Positions 10,045-18,674 of a stretch of 52,829 nucleotides of DNA are shown here, piece after piece. The notes beneath the pieces are model-generated. The model saw only the letters and a program-made list of their open reading frames with translations, had not been told where the DNA came from and ran no database searches. Numbering within the stretch: the stretch's first letter is position 1; each line of letters begins with the position of its first letter. Origin of the DNA: Candidatus Ornithospirochaeta stercorigallinarum (GTDB lineage: Bacteria; Spirochaetota; Spirochaetia; Sphaerochaetales; Sphaerochaetaceae); assembly GCA_018711525.1 (NCBI GenBank), contig DVIF01000069.1, positions 1-52,829 of the forward strand. The letters run 5' to 3'. The translations under genes were made by a program, and so were the position numbers.

Positions 10045-10716
10045 TCAATGGGAGAATGAACTCTGGAACTTATCGAGATCCTTGTTGGAACCCGAAAGGA
10101 CGAGGATTTCATCTGCATGGAGCACGGTATCCGGTCCTACGCTTCCACTTGCCCTACCATCACGTACGACAGCGATGAGGGTGATTCCAAAGCGCTCACG
10201 TATCTTGATGTCCTTGACACACATCTCATCGAGCTCCCTCGGAGTACGGATCTGTATGATGGAGAACTCCTCGGAAAGAGGCAGGATATCCTCTGCAAGC
10301 TTCTCGCTAATACGTATGGCGGTACGCTTTCCAATCTCGGTCTCAGGAAAAACCACGTCTGCCCCGATCTTCTTCAGGATCTTCGCATGGTCCTCGCTTA
10401 TTACCTTGCAGATCACACTCTTGACCCCAAGTTCAAGTGTGTTCAAAGCAGCCAAGATGGAGCTCTCCACATCCTTTCCGATTCCGACTATTACGGCATC
10501 TGCATCCTGGATTCCAGTCTCCATAAGGGACTCCTTTGAGAGGTCGTTTATAACAAAGACCTCCGCATCGGTATCATAAAGGGGTTTCAGGCGCTGAGTA
10601 TCCTGATCAAGCGCGATTACATATTTGCCTCTCTCAAGCAGCTCCTGGGCGACTGCAAGCCCGAACCTTCCTGTACCTATTACTCCAAAAACCTTATTAC
10701 CTTCTTTCTTTCTCAT
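10045..10716 (-). CDS. ktrA: K+ uptake regulatory subunit KtrA/TrkA family (RCK)
   Basis: 'FGVIGTGRFGLAVAQEL'; RCK_N and RCK_C; 2 bp from ktrB. Confidence 0.9.
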   Translation of the reverse strand: MRKKEGNKVFGVIGTGRFGLAVAQELLERGKYVIALDQDTQRLKPLYDTDAEVFVINDLSKESLMETGIQDADAVIVGIGKDVESSILAALNTLELGVKSVICKVISEDHAKILKKIGADVVFPETEIGKRTAIRISEKLAEDILPLSEEFSIIQIRTPRELDEMCVKDIKIRERFGITLIAVVRDGRASGSVGPDTVLHADEILVLSGSNKDLDKFQSSFSH

Positions 10717-10718
10717 GG

Positions 10719-12011
10719 TTATCCTATTATCACCTTCTCTTCCATATATCTTGCACCTGAAAGCCGTCTTCTGGCGAATGCCGAGATGATCGTCATGAAG
10801 CCGACACGGCCGAGGTACATCATTATTATCAGAATTATCTTACCTGCAGATGAAATGTATGGAGTGATCCCCATCGTAAGCCCTACAGTAGCATAAGCAG
10901 AGACCGTCTCATAGAGGATCTGGTCTGCCGGGAACTCAGGGTCTGTGATCATTAAAAGGAAGGACGCCCCTGCAACCAGAAGGACTGAGATGATGATTAC
11001 GAAGAACGCCTTCATCACAGACTCGGAGCTTATCTCCCTCTTATATGCCCTCGGGCTCCTTCCAAGAAGGAGTGAAAACGATGCCTTTACAGCCGTATAG
11101 AACGATGTGGTCTTCACACCTCCTCCCGTCGAGCCGGGGGAAGCACCGATGAACATCAGTATTATGGTAAGGGCGACCGCAGCAGGAGGAAGCGCTGCCT
11201 GGTCATAGGAGAAATATCCTGCCGTCCTCGTAGTCACAGACTGGAAGAACGCGTTCTTCCAATCCACCCCTGGGAGGATGAGCCTGAAGAGTATGGTTCC
11301 GACGACTATCAGAAAGAGCGTCGTCGAAAGGACGATCTTCGTATGCATGGATATCTTCTTCTTATTCCTGAAATGCTCCAGCAAATCCCCATAGAGGATG
11401 AATCCCAATCCTCCCAGAGCAATGAGGGATGCTATCGTTATGAGGACTATCGGGCTGTCGTTCCACTTCATGAGGCTGTCTGAAAAGAGATCGAAACCGG
11501 CATTGTTGAATGCAGAGACCGAGTGGAAGAGCGCAAGATACACAGCCCTCGGGAAAGGATATCTCCCAGAGAACGGGATGAAGAGCAGAGCAGCTCCCAC
11601 AAGCTCTATTATGAGCGTCACAGAGATGGCAAGGGAAAAGAGCTTGCGAGCCCCTATCTTATGGTCGGCACCCAGCGAATCCCTCAGCAGATTGCTGCTG
11701 GAGACATCGAACCTGCCGCTTGTGAGACGAATGATCAGAACGGCGACGAACGCATAGCCGAGACCTCCAAGCTGGATGAGCACCATCATCACCGTCGAAC
11801 CGAAGAGGGAAAGCGTCTTTGATATATCTATCGGAGTCAGCCCCGTGACACAGACTGCGGATGTTGAGACAAACCATGCATCAAGGAAGGACACATCCAT
11901 TCCTTCCTGATGGGAAACCGGGAGATATAGAAGAACCGCACCGGCGGCGATTATGAGGAGAAATCCCAGAGCAAGCTGCAATCCCGGTTGTAGTTTTTTC
12001 CTGTTTTGCAT
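10719..12011 (-). CDS. ktrB: K+ transporter KtrB/TrkH family
   Basis: 'STSAVCVTGLTPID', 'GGGVKTTSF', multi-TM. Confidence 0.9.
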   Translation of the reverse strand: MQNRKKLQPGLQLALGFLLIIAAGAVLLYLPVSHQEGMDVSFLDAWFVSTSAVCVTGLTPIDISKTLSLFGSTVMMVLIQLGGLGYAFVAVLIIRLTSGRFDVSSSNLLRDSLGADHKIGARKLFSLAISVTLIIELVGAALLFIPFSGRYPFPRAVYLALFHSVSAFNNAGFDLFSDSLMKWNDSPIVLITIASLIALGGLGFILYGDLLEHFRNKKKISMHTKIVLSTTLFLIVVGTILFRLILPGVDWKNAFFQSVTTRTAGYFSYDQAALPPAAVALTIILMFIGASPGSTGGGVKTTSFYTAVKASFSLLLGRSPRAYKREISSESVMKAFFVIIISVLLVAGASFLLMITDPEFPADQILYETVSAYATVGLTMGITPYISSAGKIILIIMMYLGRVGFMTIISAFARRRLSGARYMEEKVIIG

Positions 12012-12018
12012 GTATACA

Positions 12019-12047
12019 AGTCTAGCAAAAGGGGATTCTTATTTCAA
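12019..12047 (-). promoter_or_regulatory. Predicted sigma70 promoter TTGAAA-N17-TAGACT, 7 nt from ktrB ATG
   Basis: Minus strand TTGAAAtaagaatccccttttgcTAGACTtgtatacATG. Confidence 0.6.
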
Positions 12048-12098
12048 TGTCATAATCTTACAAATCGGATGAATTGCCGCAAATTTGTCTGAAATAAG

Positions 12099-12139
12099 AA
12101 AAAAACAGGGCCGTCACCTGTTATGGGAAACGACCCTGT
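12099..12139 (-). terminator. Intrinsic terminator downstream of hsp20 pair
   Basis: Minus strand ACAGGGTCGT...ACGGCCCTGT followed by TTTTTTT. Confidence 0.85.
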
Positions 12140-12172
12140 CATGTGTATGATGTCCATTTATATTACGGGATA

Positions 12173-12577
12173 TCAGTTGATTTTAACCTCAATCCTCTTC
12201 GGCTCCTTCTTCTCCTTCTTGCTGATGGTTATGGTAAGGATTCCATTCGCACTTGATGCACTCACATCATCCTCATTCGCATCATCAGGAAGCTGGAAGC
12301 TCCTTGAGAAAGCAGGAAGGGCGATCTCTTCTGTTATGAAGCCTTCCTCCCTCTTCTTCTCAACCGCATCGGATGAGATTGTAAGGATCTTGTTCTTGCA
12401 ATAGATCTTGATGTCGTTCTCGTTATAACCGGGAACCTCAGCTTCTATTACATATGAGTTTTCCGTTTCAAACACATCCACAGGTGGGAACCTGTCGCTG
12501 CTTGACTCGAAGAAGTCGTTAAAAAGGTTGTCGAAATCAAATAAGCTTGGGAAATCCCTCTGAATATAGTATCTCAT
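12173..12577 (-). CDS. Small heat shock protein Hsp20
   Basis: Alpha-crystallin domain 'YVIEAEVPGYNENDIKI...GILTITISKKE', C-terminal KRIEV. Confidence 0.93.
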   Translation of the reverse strand: MRYYIQRDFPSLFDFDNLFNDFFESSSDRFPPVDVFETENSYVIEAEVPGYNENDIKIYCKNKILTISSDAVEKKREEGFITEEIALPAFSRSFQLPDDANEDDVSASSANGILTITISKKEKKEPKRIEVKIN

Positions 12578-12589
12578 CGTCCTGCCTCC

Positions 12590-12997
12590 TTAATTAGCCT
12601 TGACCTCAATTCTCTTCGGCTGTGCCTTCTCTACCTTTGGAAGGTCCACCTCGAGAACACCATTCTTGAATGCGGCGCTGACCTTCTCTTCATCTGCATC
12701 CTCAGGGAGTGTGAAGCTTCTCTTGAAGTTCCTTACGACCCTCTCCCTTATAAGATACTTCTTTCCATCCTTCGAGCTCTCATCCTCTTTCTCTTCCTTC
12801 TTTCCTTCGAGTGTGAGGACGTGGTTCTCGACATAGAGGTTGATTTCATTTTCCTTGTATCCAGGGATTTCTGCACTTATCGCATATCCTGTCTTGCTTT
12901 CCTTGATGTCTACAGGTGGGATCTTCACTCCTGTGAAGATGGAATCGATCAGTCCATCCAAATCGTTGTAGTGCTTCTGATATTTCATTATTGCCAT
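12590..12997 (-). CDS. Small heat shock protein Hsp20
   Basis: 'YAISAEIPGYKENEINLY...GVLEVDLPK', C-terminal KRIEV; SD aaggagg. Confidence 0.93.
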   Translation of the reverse strand: MAIMKYQKHYNDLDGLIDSIFTGVKIPPVDIKESKTGYAISAEIPGYKENEINLYVENHVLTLEGKKEEKEDESSKDGKKYLIRERVVRNFKRSFTLPEDADEEKVSAAFKNGVLEVDLPKVEKAQPKRIEVKAN

Positions 12998-13040
12998 TTT
13001 CGGGCCTCCTTAAATACTTTTTTGTTTACACCAACAATAT

Positions 13041-13057
13041 TGCAAACGGCGTGCCAA
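13041..13057 (-). promoter_or_regulatory. Predicted sigma54 (RpoN) -24/-12 promoter of the hsp20 pair
   Basis: Minus strand TTGGCACGCCGTTTGCA: GG-N10-GC spacing, near-match to TGGCAC-N5-TTGCA. Confidence 0.8.
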
Positions 13058-13063
13058 CTTTTT

Positions 13064-13088
13064 TAATTTATTATATGATAAAGAATTA
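13064..13088 (+). repeat. 25-bp AT-rich direct repeat copy 1
   Basis: taatttattatatgataaagaatta; 23/25 match to 13233..13257. Confidence 0.8.
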
Positions 13089-13119
13089 TTATTTTTGATT
13101 AAAATAACACAACCCCAGA

Positions 13120-13138
13120 ATGTGTCATTATGATACAC
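13120..13138 (+). promoter_or_regulatory. 19-bp imperfect palindrome, copy 1 (candidate activator/operator site)
   Basis: ATGTGTCAT-T-ATGATACAC; identical copy at 13205. Confidence 0.6.
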
Positions 13139-13204
13139 CCTCTGATAAAACCCCATCTTTGTGTGCCATTTTTTCTCCCACCCGTCATACATGTAGAACA
13201 GCAA

Positions 13205-13223
13205 ATGTGTCATTATGATACAC
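13205..13223 (+). promoter_or_regulatory. 19-bp imperfect palindrome, copy 2
   Basis: ATGTGTCAT-T-ATGATACAC, 85 bp from copy 1. Confidence 0.6.
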
Positions 13224-13232
13224 TAAAATAAA

Positions 13233-13257
13233 TAATTTATTATATAGTAAAGAATTA
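13233..13257 (+). repeat. 25-bp AT-rich direct repeat copy 2
   Basis: taatttattatatagtaaagaatta. Confidence 0.8.
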
Positions 13258-13297
13258 AATTAGCAGACAAATTATATTGCACTTGTATGCCGCATTC

Positions 13298-13326
13298 TTG
13301 AACTACTATAACCTCCTTTGTATAAT
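13298..13326 (+). promoter_or_regulatory. Predicted sigma70 promoter TTGAAC-N17-TATAAT, 7 nt from trkA ATG
   Basis: TTGAACtactataacctcctttgTATAATcgagcttATG. Confidence 0.8.
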
Positions 13327-13333
13327 CGAGCTT

Positions 13334-14698
13334 ATGAATGTCGTCATTATAGGTGCAGGACGAAGAGGTCTCCGCCTTGCAAAACACCTCATTGAAGAGG
13401 ACAAGAACGTAATCTTCCTCGATTCAAGTTCCGAGCGGTGCCAGCAGGCGATATCGAAGCTGGACTGCATGGCCGTCTGTGGAAGCGCCACAGATGTGGA
13501 GAAACTGGTGGAGGCCCAGGTCAGAGAGGCGGATGCCGTCATCGCAGTCACCGACAACGATGAGACGAACCTTGTAAGCTGCGGAATAGTCGCTTCTGAA
13601 TTCCCAGAGGTCAAGACAACGATTGCAGCAATCAGGAGCATAAGCTATCTTGGCAGTGAATCACACCACCCTATCCTTGGTATATCATATATAGTGAATC
13701 CGGATCAGGAGGCGGCAAACAGGATTACAGGAATAATAAGAAGCGGACTCTTCAGGGACGTGGTATCCTTTCCTGATGCACACTTCATGCTCTTTGCCAC
13801 CAGCATAACAAAAGACAGTCCTTTCAAGGACAAGACCCTCATAGAGGCGAGAAAGGAGATTCCGGGACAGTATGTCATTGCAGGAATAAGGAGGAAGAAC
13901 AAGGTGTTCACCCCTTATGGAGACTCTGTCATCAAAGCCGGGGATGAGATAGCGATCATCGTCGACGAGGAGGAGAGCAAGGATGTCTTCATAGAGCTCA
14001 ACGGCCCTATGGACAACACAAGGATACGGAAGATACTCCTGATCGGAGCGACTAGGATCACACGCTACCTCCTCTCCTCATTCTCATCCCAGGAACGAAA
14101 GAGGGTCACCTTGATAGAGAAGGACGAGAAGATTGCAAGAGAGTTCCTGGACCTCTTTCCTGAGATCCTTGTGATAAACGCAAGCGTGACAGATGAGGCG
14201 ATATGGGATGAGGAGAAGCTGTATGAGAACGATCTTGTCATCAGCGTTACAGAGAACGATGAGCTGAACATCATCGCATCCCTCTATGCGAAGAGACTGG
14301 GGGTAAGGAGGGTTATCTCCCTGGTCAAGACAAACAACAACTACATCCAGCTTGCCGCCCATCTGGACATCGATGCCGCGATAAGCACGACAAACGCTAC
14401 TGTAGATACGCTGGTACGCCATCTAAGGGGCTCCTCGATAGAAACGCTGCACACCCTCTTCGACGGGAATCTCGAAGTATATGAGTTCGTAATCGGAGAG
14501 CAGTTCAAATACCTTGACAAAGCCCTGAAGGATGTCGACCTCAAAGGAAAGGTGATAATCGCAGGAATAAAGAGAGGGGACGGGGAGAACTTCATCCCGG
14601 GAGGTGCATACTCCTTCACGCTAAACGATACTGTAATCGTAGCGGCGGCCCATAGGGACCAACAGCTTGTGCAGGCACTGTTCGGAGCGAATGTCTAA
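13334..14698 (+). CDS. trkA: Trk system K+ uptake protein TrkA
   Basis: MNVVIIGAGRRGLRLAKHL; two RCK repeats; start revised from 13277. Confidence 0.92.
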   Translation: MNVVIIGAGRRGLRLAKHLIEEDKNVIFLDSSSERCQQAISKLDCMAVCGSATDVEKLVEAQVREADAVIAVTDNDETNLVSCGIVASEFPEVKTTIAAIRSISYLGSESHHPILGISYIVNPDQEAANRITGIIRSGLFRDVVSFPDAHFMLFATSITKDSPFKDKTLIEARKEIPGQYVIAGIRRKNKVFTPYGDSVIKAGDEIAIIVDEEESKDVFIELNGPMDNTRIRKILLIGATRITRYLLSSFSSQERKRVTLIEKDEKIAREFLDLFPEILVINASVTDEAIWDEEKLYENDLVISVTENDELNIIASLYAKRLGVRRVISLVKTNNNYIQLAAHLDIDAAISTTNATVDTLVRHLRGSSIETLHTLFDGNLEVYEFVIGEQFKYLDKALKDVDLKGKVIIAGIKRGDGENFIPGGAYSFTLNDTVIVAAAHRDQQLVQALFGANV

Positions 14699-16150
14699 AT
14701 GAATTTAAAAGCGGATTTCAAACTACTGGCATATATAATGCTGTTCATAGATGCCATCCTGCTTATTCCTACGGGTATGGCGGTCTACTACGGTGAGACG
14801 GAAAGCCTCAAGGCATTCATCCAGACGGAAGTGATGATACTCATATTCTGTCTTCTGATAATCCTTTTCACACGAAAAGTCAAAATACTGGACATATCGA
14901 CAAAGGACAGCTACATATTCGTAACCCTCACATGGGTCATCGCAACGGCATTCGGATGCCTGCCGCTCTATTTCACAGGAACCACGACCTCGTACGCTGA
15001 ATCTTTCTTCGAGATCATGAGTGGATTCACGACAACCGGGGCGACGGCAATACCTGTGGTTGAAGACCACCCCATGTCCATACTCTTCTGGAGGAACCTC
15101 ACGAACTGGCTCGGCGGTATGGGTATCGTCGTATTGTTCGTTGCGGTCCTTCCCGTATTCGGCGTAAAGGGAACGGCGCTGGTCGGGGCTGAATCCGTCG
15201 GACCTACAAAGGACAAGCTCACACCTCAGATCAGGGGCACGGCGATGTCGCTCTGGCTGATATATCTTGGAATAAGTGCTGTCCAGGTCATACTCCTGCA
15301 TTTAGGAGGCTTGGACCTCTTTGATTCCCTGACAGTCATGTTCGGTACCATGGGAGCTGCAGGATTCACACCTACTAACCAGTCGATAGAGACATTCCAC
15401 AGCGCCTATGTCGAATGGATCTGCATAATCTTCATGTTCATTGCCGGCGGAAACTTCGCACTGTACTTCAAACTGCTTCAGAAGAAGTTCGGAAGGGTCT
15501 TCTGGGACGGGGAATACCGTCTCTACTTCATAATCGTATTCATATCGGGGATGCTTGCGGCGATGAACCTCTTTGCAAACGGTGTATTCGGTCTTCATGA
15601 CAGCATACGCCATGCATTCTTCCAGATCGTATCAATCATAACGACAACAGGATTCTACAGCACAAACTACAACCTCTGGCCGATGTTCCCGCAGATGCTG
15701 ATGTTCCTCATGATGTTCATCGGAGGATGTGCAGGAAGCACCGGAGGGGGAATCAAGGTCATAAGGATACGAGTGCTCTTCAAGATGGGTACGAACGCCA
15801 TGATAAAAAGGAATCATCCATACGCCATCACAAACGTCCGCATAGGAGATGACACATACAATACCGACACCTGTCTCTCAATCGCAGGGTTCGTATGCTT
15901 CTATCTGATCACCGCCTTGATCGGCACTGTGGTGATCTCCCTTTCGAACATGGATTTCGTGACATGTCTGACAAGTGTCATGCAGGCAATCGGAAACATA
16001 GGGATTGCAATCGGAGGGATGGGAGTCACGACATCATTCCATGATTTCGCACCTCCTTTCCAGTGGGTGCTCTCAATCCTGATGCTCGTAGGAAGGCTCG
16101 AGCTCTTTACAGTATTCTCTCTCTTTACAAAGAAATTCTGGACGAAATAG
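14699..16150 (+). CDS. trkH: Trk system K+ transporter TrkH
   Basis: 'MSGFTTTGATA', 'GGCAGSTGGGIKVIR'; directly follows trkA. Confidence 0.92.
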   Translation: MNLKADFKLLAYIMLFIDAILLIPTGMAVYYGETESLKAFIQTEVMILIFCLLIILFTRKVKILDISTKDSYIFVTLTWVIATAFGCLPLYFTGTTTSYAESFFEIMSGFTTTGATAIPVVEDHPMSILFWRNLTNWLGGMGIVVLFVAVLPVFGVKGTALVGAESVGPTKDKLTPQIRGTAMSLWLIYLGISAVQVILLHLGGLDLFDSLTVMFGTMGAAGFTPTNQSIETFHSAYVEWICIIFMFIAGGNFALYFKLLQKKFGRVFWDGEYRLYFIIVFISGMLAAMNLFANGVFGLHDSIRHAFFQIVSIITTTGFYSTNYNLWPMFPQMLMFLMMFIGGCAGSTGGGIKVIRIRVLFKMGTNAMIKRNHPYAITNVRIGDDTYNTDTCLSIAGFVCFYLITALIGTVVISLSNMDFVTCLTSVMQAIGNIGIAIGGMGVTTSFHDFAPPFQWVLSILMLVGRLELFTVFSLFTKKFWTK

Positions 16151-16198
16151 AGGTTGGAACTTTATCTCCGATAGAGTATAATCCTCCACCGGTTCGGT

Positions 16199-16855
16199 AT
16201 GAAAAGGATCTGTGCCATCACACTATTGATACTGCTTTCAAGTCCTTTCATCTTCTCATCCCCCACAATCGGATTCGGGGGATCATATCGTTATGACTCC
16301 GTGTTCATACATTCCTATGAGCTTGATGCATATGTCCGTGACACTGATTATGCGGCAGGCATCCTCTCTTCCTTCGACAAGGCCCTTATGGCCTCTGGAA
16401 GATACACTCTGACACCTGCAAAGACATTGAAGCTCGATTTCGGACTCTCAGCATACCATGCATTTGCCACAGACGGAGGAATGGCGAACCTCTCAGTCAA
16501 CATCGGACAGGATCTGAATTTCTCCGGCTTTGCCGTCCGTTACCGGCTAGGCCTGATAGGTGCTCTGGCCTACTCCACCCGTTCAAGTGAGCTTCACTAC
16601 TCCTTCTCCCCGAACCTTTTTTTGGAGGCAGGTGTGGACAAAGATGGATTTGCATTTCTTCTTTACATCGCAGGAGAGCGTTTCTTTGAAAAAAGCTTCC
16701 AGAGCATTCCGATATTCGGCACACGGATGGCTGTAGGGTTCTACAACCAGAGAATCATATTCGACAGCCACATCAAACTCGCAGACTACATGGAAGGTCC
16801 AACGCTCCTGATAAGCGATATAGTATTCTCCCTAGGCTATGAGGTGGACTTATGA
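16199..16855 (+). CDS. Putative outer-membrane/secreted protein (signal peptide, beta-rich)
   Basis: MKRICAITLLILLSSPFIFSS signal peptide; alternating beta-strand pattern. Confidence 0.6.
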   Translation: MKRICAITLLILLSSPFIFSSPTIGFGGSYRYDSVFIHSYELDAYVRDTDYAAGILSSFDKALMASGRYTLTPAKTLKLDFGLSAYHAFATDGGMANLSVNIGQDLNFSGFAVRYRLGLIGALAYSTRSSELHYSFSPNLFLEAGVDKDGFAFLLYIAGERFFEKSFQSIPIFGTRMAVGFYNQRIIFDSHIKLADYMEGPTLLISDIVFSLGYEVDL

Positions 16856-17781
16856 AAAGACTGATACTGCTTGCAGCGACAGCGCTGATCATAGTCTCAT
16901 GCGACATCGCACTCTTTGATGAGAAGCTGAGCCTTGATGATAATCCTTTCATCTTTCCCATCGTGATAGAGAGCGGGAAGGATGGGAATGACACACTCGA
17001 TTTCATCGTCATATCGGATGCACACCTGAACAGGGAGCTGAGGGATTCGAACATCTGGCGCAATACCGACAACTTCCTCCTATTCATCGAAGAAAGTGAT
17101 GTCGATGCCGTACTCCTCCTTGGCGATATGATAGACGATGCCGTGGATATCGATTATGAGAGCATGCACAGCTTTCTATCTCTTATGAAGGAAAGGCTCG
17201 ATGATGGAACTCCGATAATATACACACTGGGAAACCATGATGCGAACAAGGGCTCAAGTGTGGAAGCATGGGAGAAGGAATTCGGCCAAGGATCGATGGA
17301 GGCATACCGTATTTCAGATACCATGATCTATAAACTCAACAGCTCTTTCCGTATCTTCGGACACGACCAGCTCAGGGCACTGGAGGATGCAATGAGGAAC
17401 AACAGGGCAGGATACAACATCATCCTCACCCATGTTCCTCTGGGAGCAAAAGGTCTTGACCAGAGCCTCTTCGAGTTCACAATCGCAGACATAGACGAGC
17501 GTAATGCACTTCTGAAGATAATAGATGAAAACGGCAGCACCCTCACCTTCTCCGGACATCATCATAAGGGTGCGGTTCTGAACTCCTGGTCGGAACGCCA
17601 TAAGGAGTATATCTTCTCTGCATTCCATAAAAGGGACCTCTTCGGCCTTGAGAGCGAAGGATACTACTTCCTGGTGAGATTGAATCAGCAGAGCGGCGAT
17701 GTGTCGATCCAGGGATTCCAGATCGATAACACGAATCCTGAAATCGACAATCCTGACATCGAAGTGAATTTCCGGATCTGA
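16852..17781 (+). CDS. Metallophosphoesterase lipoprotein
   Basis: Lipobox LIIVSCD; 'VISDAHLN', 'LLLGDMIDD', 'YTLGNHD', 'LTFSGHHH'; overlaps previous gene by 4 bp. Confidence 0.87.
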   Translation: MKRLILLAATALIIVSCDIALFDEKLSLDDNPFIFPIVIESGKDGNDTLDFIVISDAHLNRELRDSNIWRNTDNFLLFIEESDVDAVLLLGDMIDDAVDIDYESMHSFLSLMKERLDDGTPIIYTLGNHDANKGSSVEAWEKEFGQGSMEAYRISDTMIYKLNSSFRIFGHDQLRALEDAMRNNRAGYNIILTHVPLGAKGLDQSLFEFTIADIDERNALLKIIDENGSTLTFSGHHHKGAVLNSWSERHKEYIFSAFHKRDLFGLESEGYYFLVRLNQQSGDVSIQGFQIDNTNPEIDNPDIEVNFRI

Positions 17782-17830
17782 TACAAAACGTACAAACAAA
17801 ACACAAACATTTCTGTTATATTTCATCATT

Positions 17831-18226
17831 ATGAAGAAAGCAGTCGGAACGATAACGGTAATACTTGGTGTGGCGCTTGTCATATTCTCCCTCCTCCTCA
17901 AATGCTACATGTTCGGTTTTTCAAATCTGGATGGAAGCGAGCATATCACAATCTATGCATATACCCTGAGCGAAGAGAAGACGAAGAAAGCTGTGGATGG
18001 ATATTTCTCAGACGTGTTCGTAATAGCTGCCGAGGAGGCTGAAAACCTCAAAGCCTCAGACATCGACGCAATACATGCCAAAGTATATCTCTCTGGTCCT
18101 GAATATGTTGAAAACGACCAGAGGTCTTTCCTTGACCGGTTCTATACACTTTTCCTGATGGCAATAGGTGCTGTAATAGTGATAATAGGAATCAACCTGC
18201 TATCTGAAAGGATTGATGAGGATTAG
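17831..18226 (+). CDS. Hypothetical small membrane protein (two predicted TM)
   Basis: N- and C-terminal hydrophobic segments; own promoter-like TGTTATATT-N8-ATG. Confidence 0.6.
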   Translation: MKKAVGTITVILGVALVIFSLLLKCYMFGFSNLDGSEHITIYAYTLSEEKTKKAVDGYFSDVFVIAAEEAENLKASDIDAIHAKVYLSGPEYVENDQRSFLDRFYTLFLMAIGAVIVIIGINLLSERIDED

Positions 18227-18348
18227 CAGATCCAATCTTCAAATATGCAGCCGGATTATGCTTTTAGAGTAAATACATAGTCTATCAGACAAATAAATAG
18301 ATAAGAAATAAATACAATCAGTAAAGATTCAACATTTTCCACTCTTGT

Positions 18349-18369
18349 AAAAAAATAGCTTATTTTTTT
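18349..18369 (+). repeat. A/T inverted repeat aaaaaaata-gct-tattttttt in a long intergenic region
   Basis: 9-bp perfect arms; possible weak bidirectional terminator. Confidence 0.4.
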
Positions 18370-18674
18370 CCTGTCAAGATTTACCTAGTTTCATAGTCTA
18401 TTTTCATCTTCCTTCAGCCCTCTTTTCAAACCTTATTGCAGCTCTTTCAGAGCAAGTATGAAAAAAGAGATTAAAAACAACTTATCAGAATTTTTGAGAT
18501 GCTGAAGCAAAAAAACACACAGTTATCATGATTTTTCATAAGTGGTCATAAAAGAACCTTACCTTCTATATTATTTTGACAACCTTTCATTCTATGCAAA
18601 GATCGGCTGGGTTCATGTTTCATCATTTTTCACATATTGCATTAATTTCTTTAATAATATAGACTTCACGGGTT

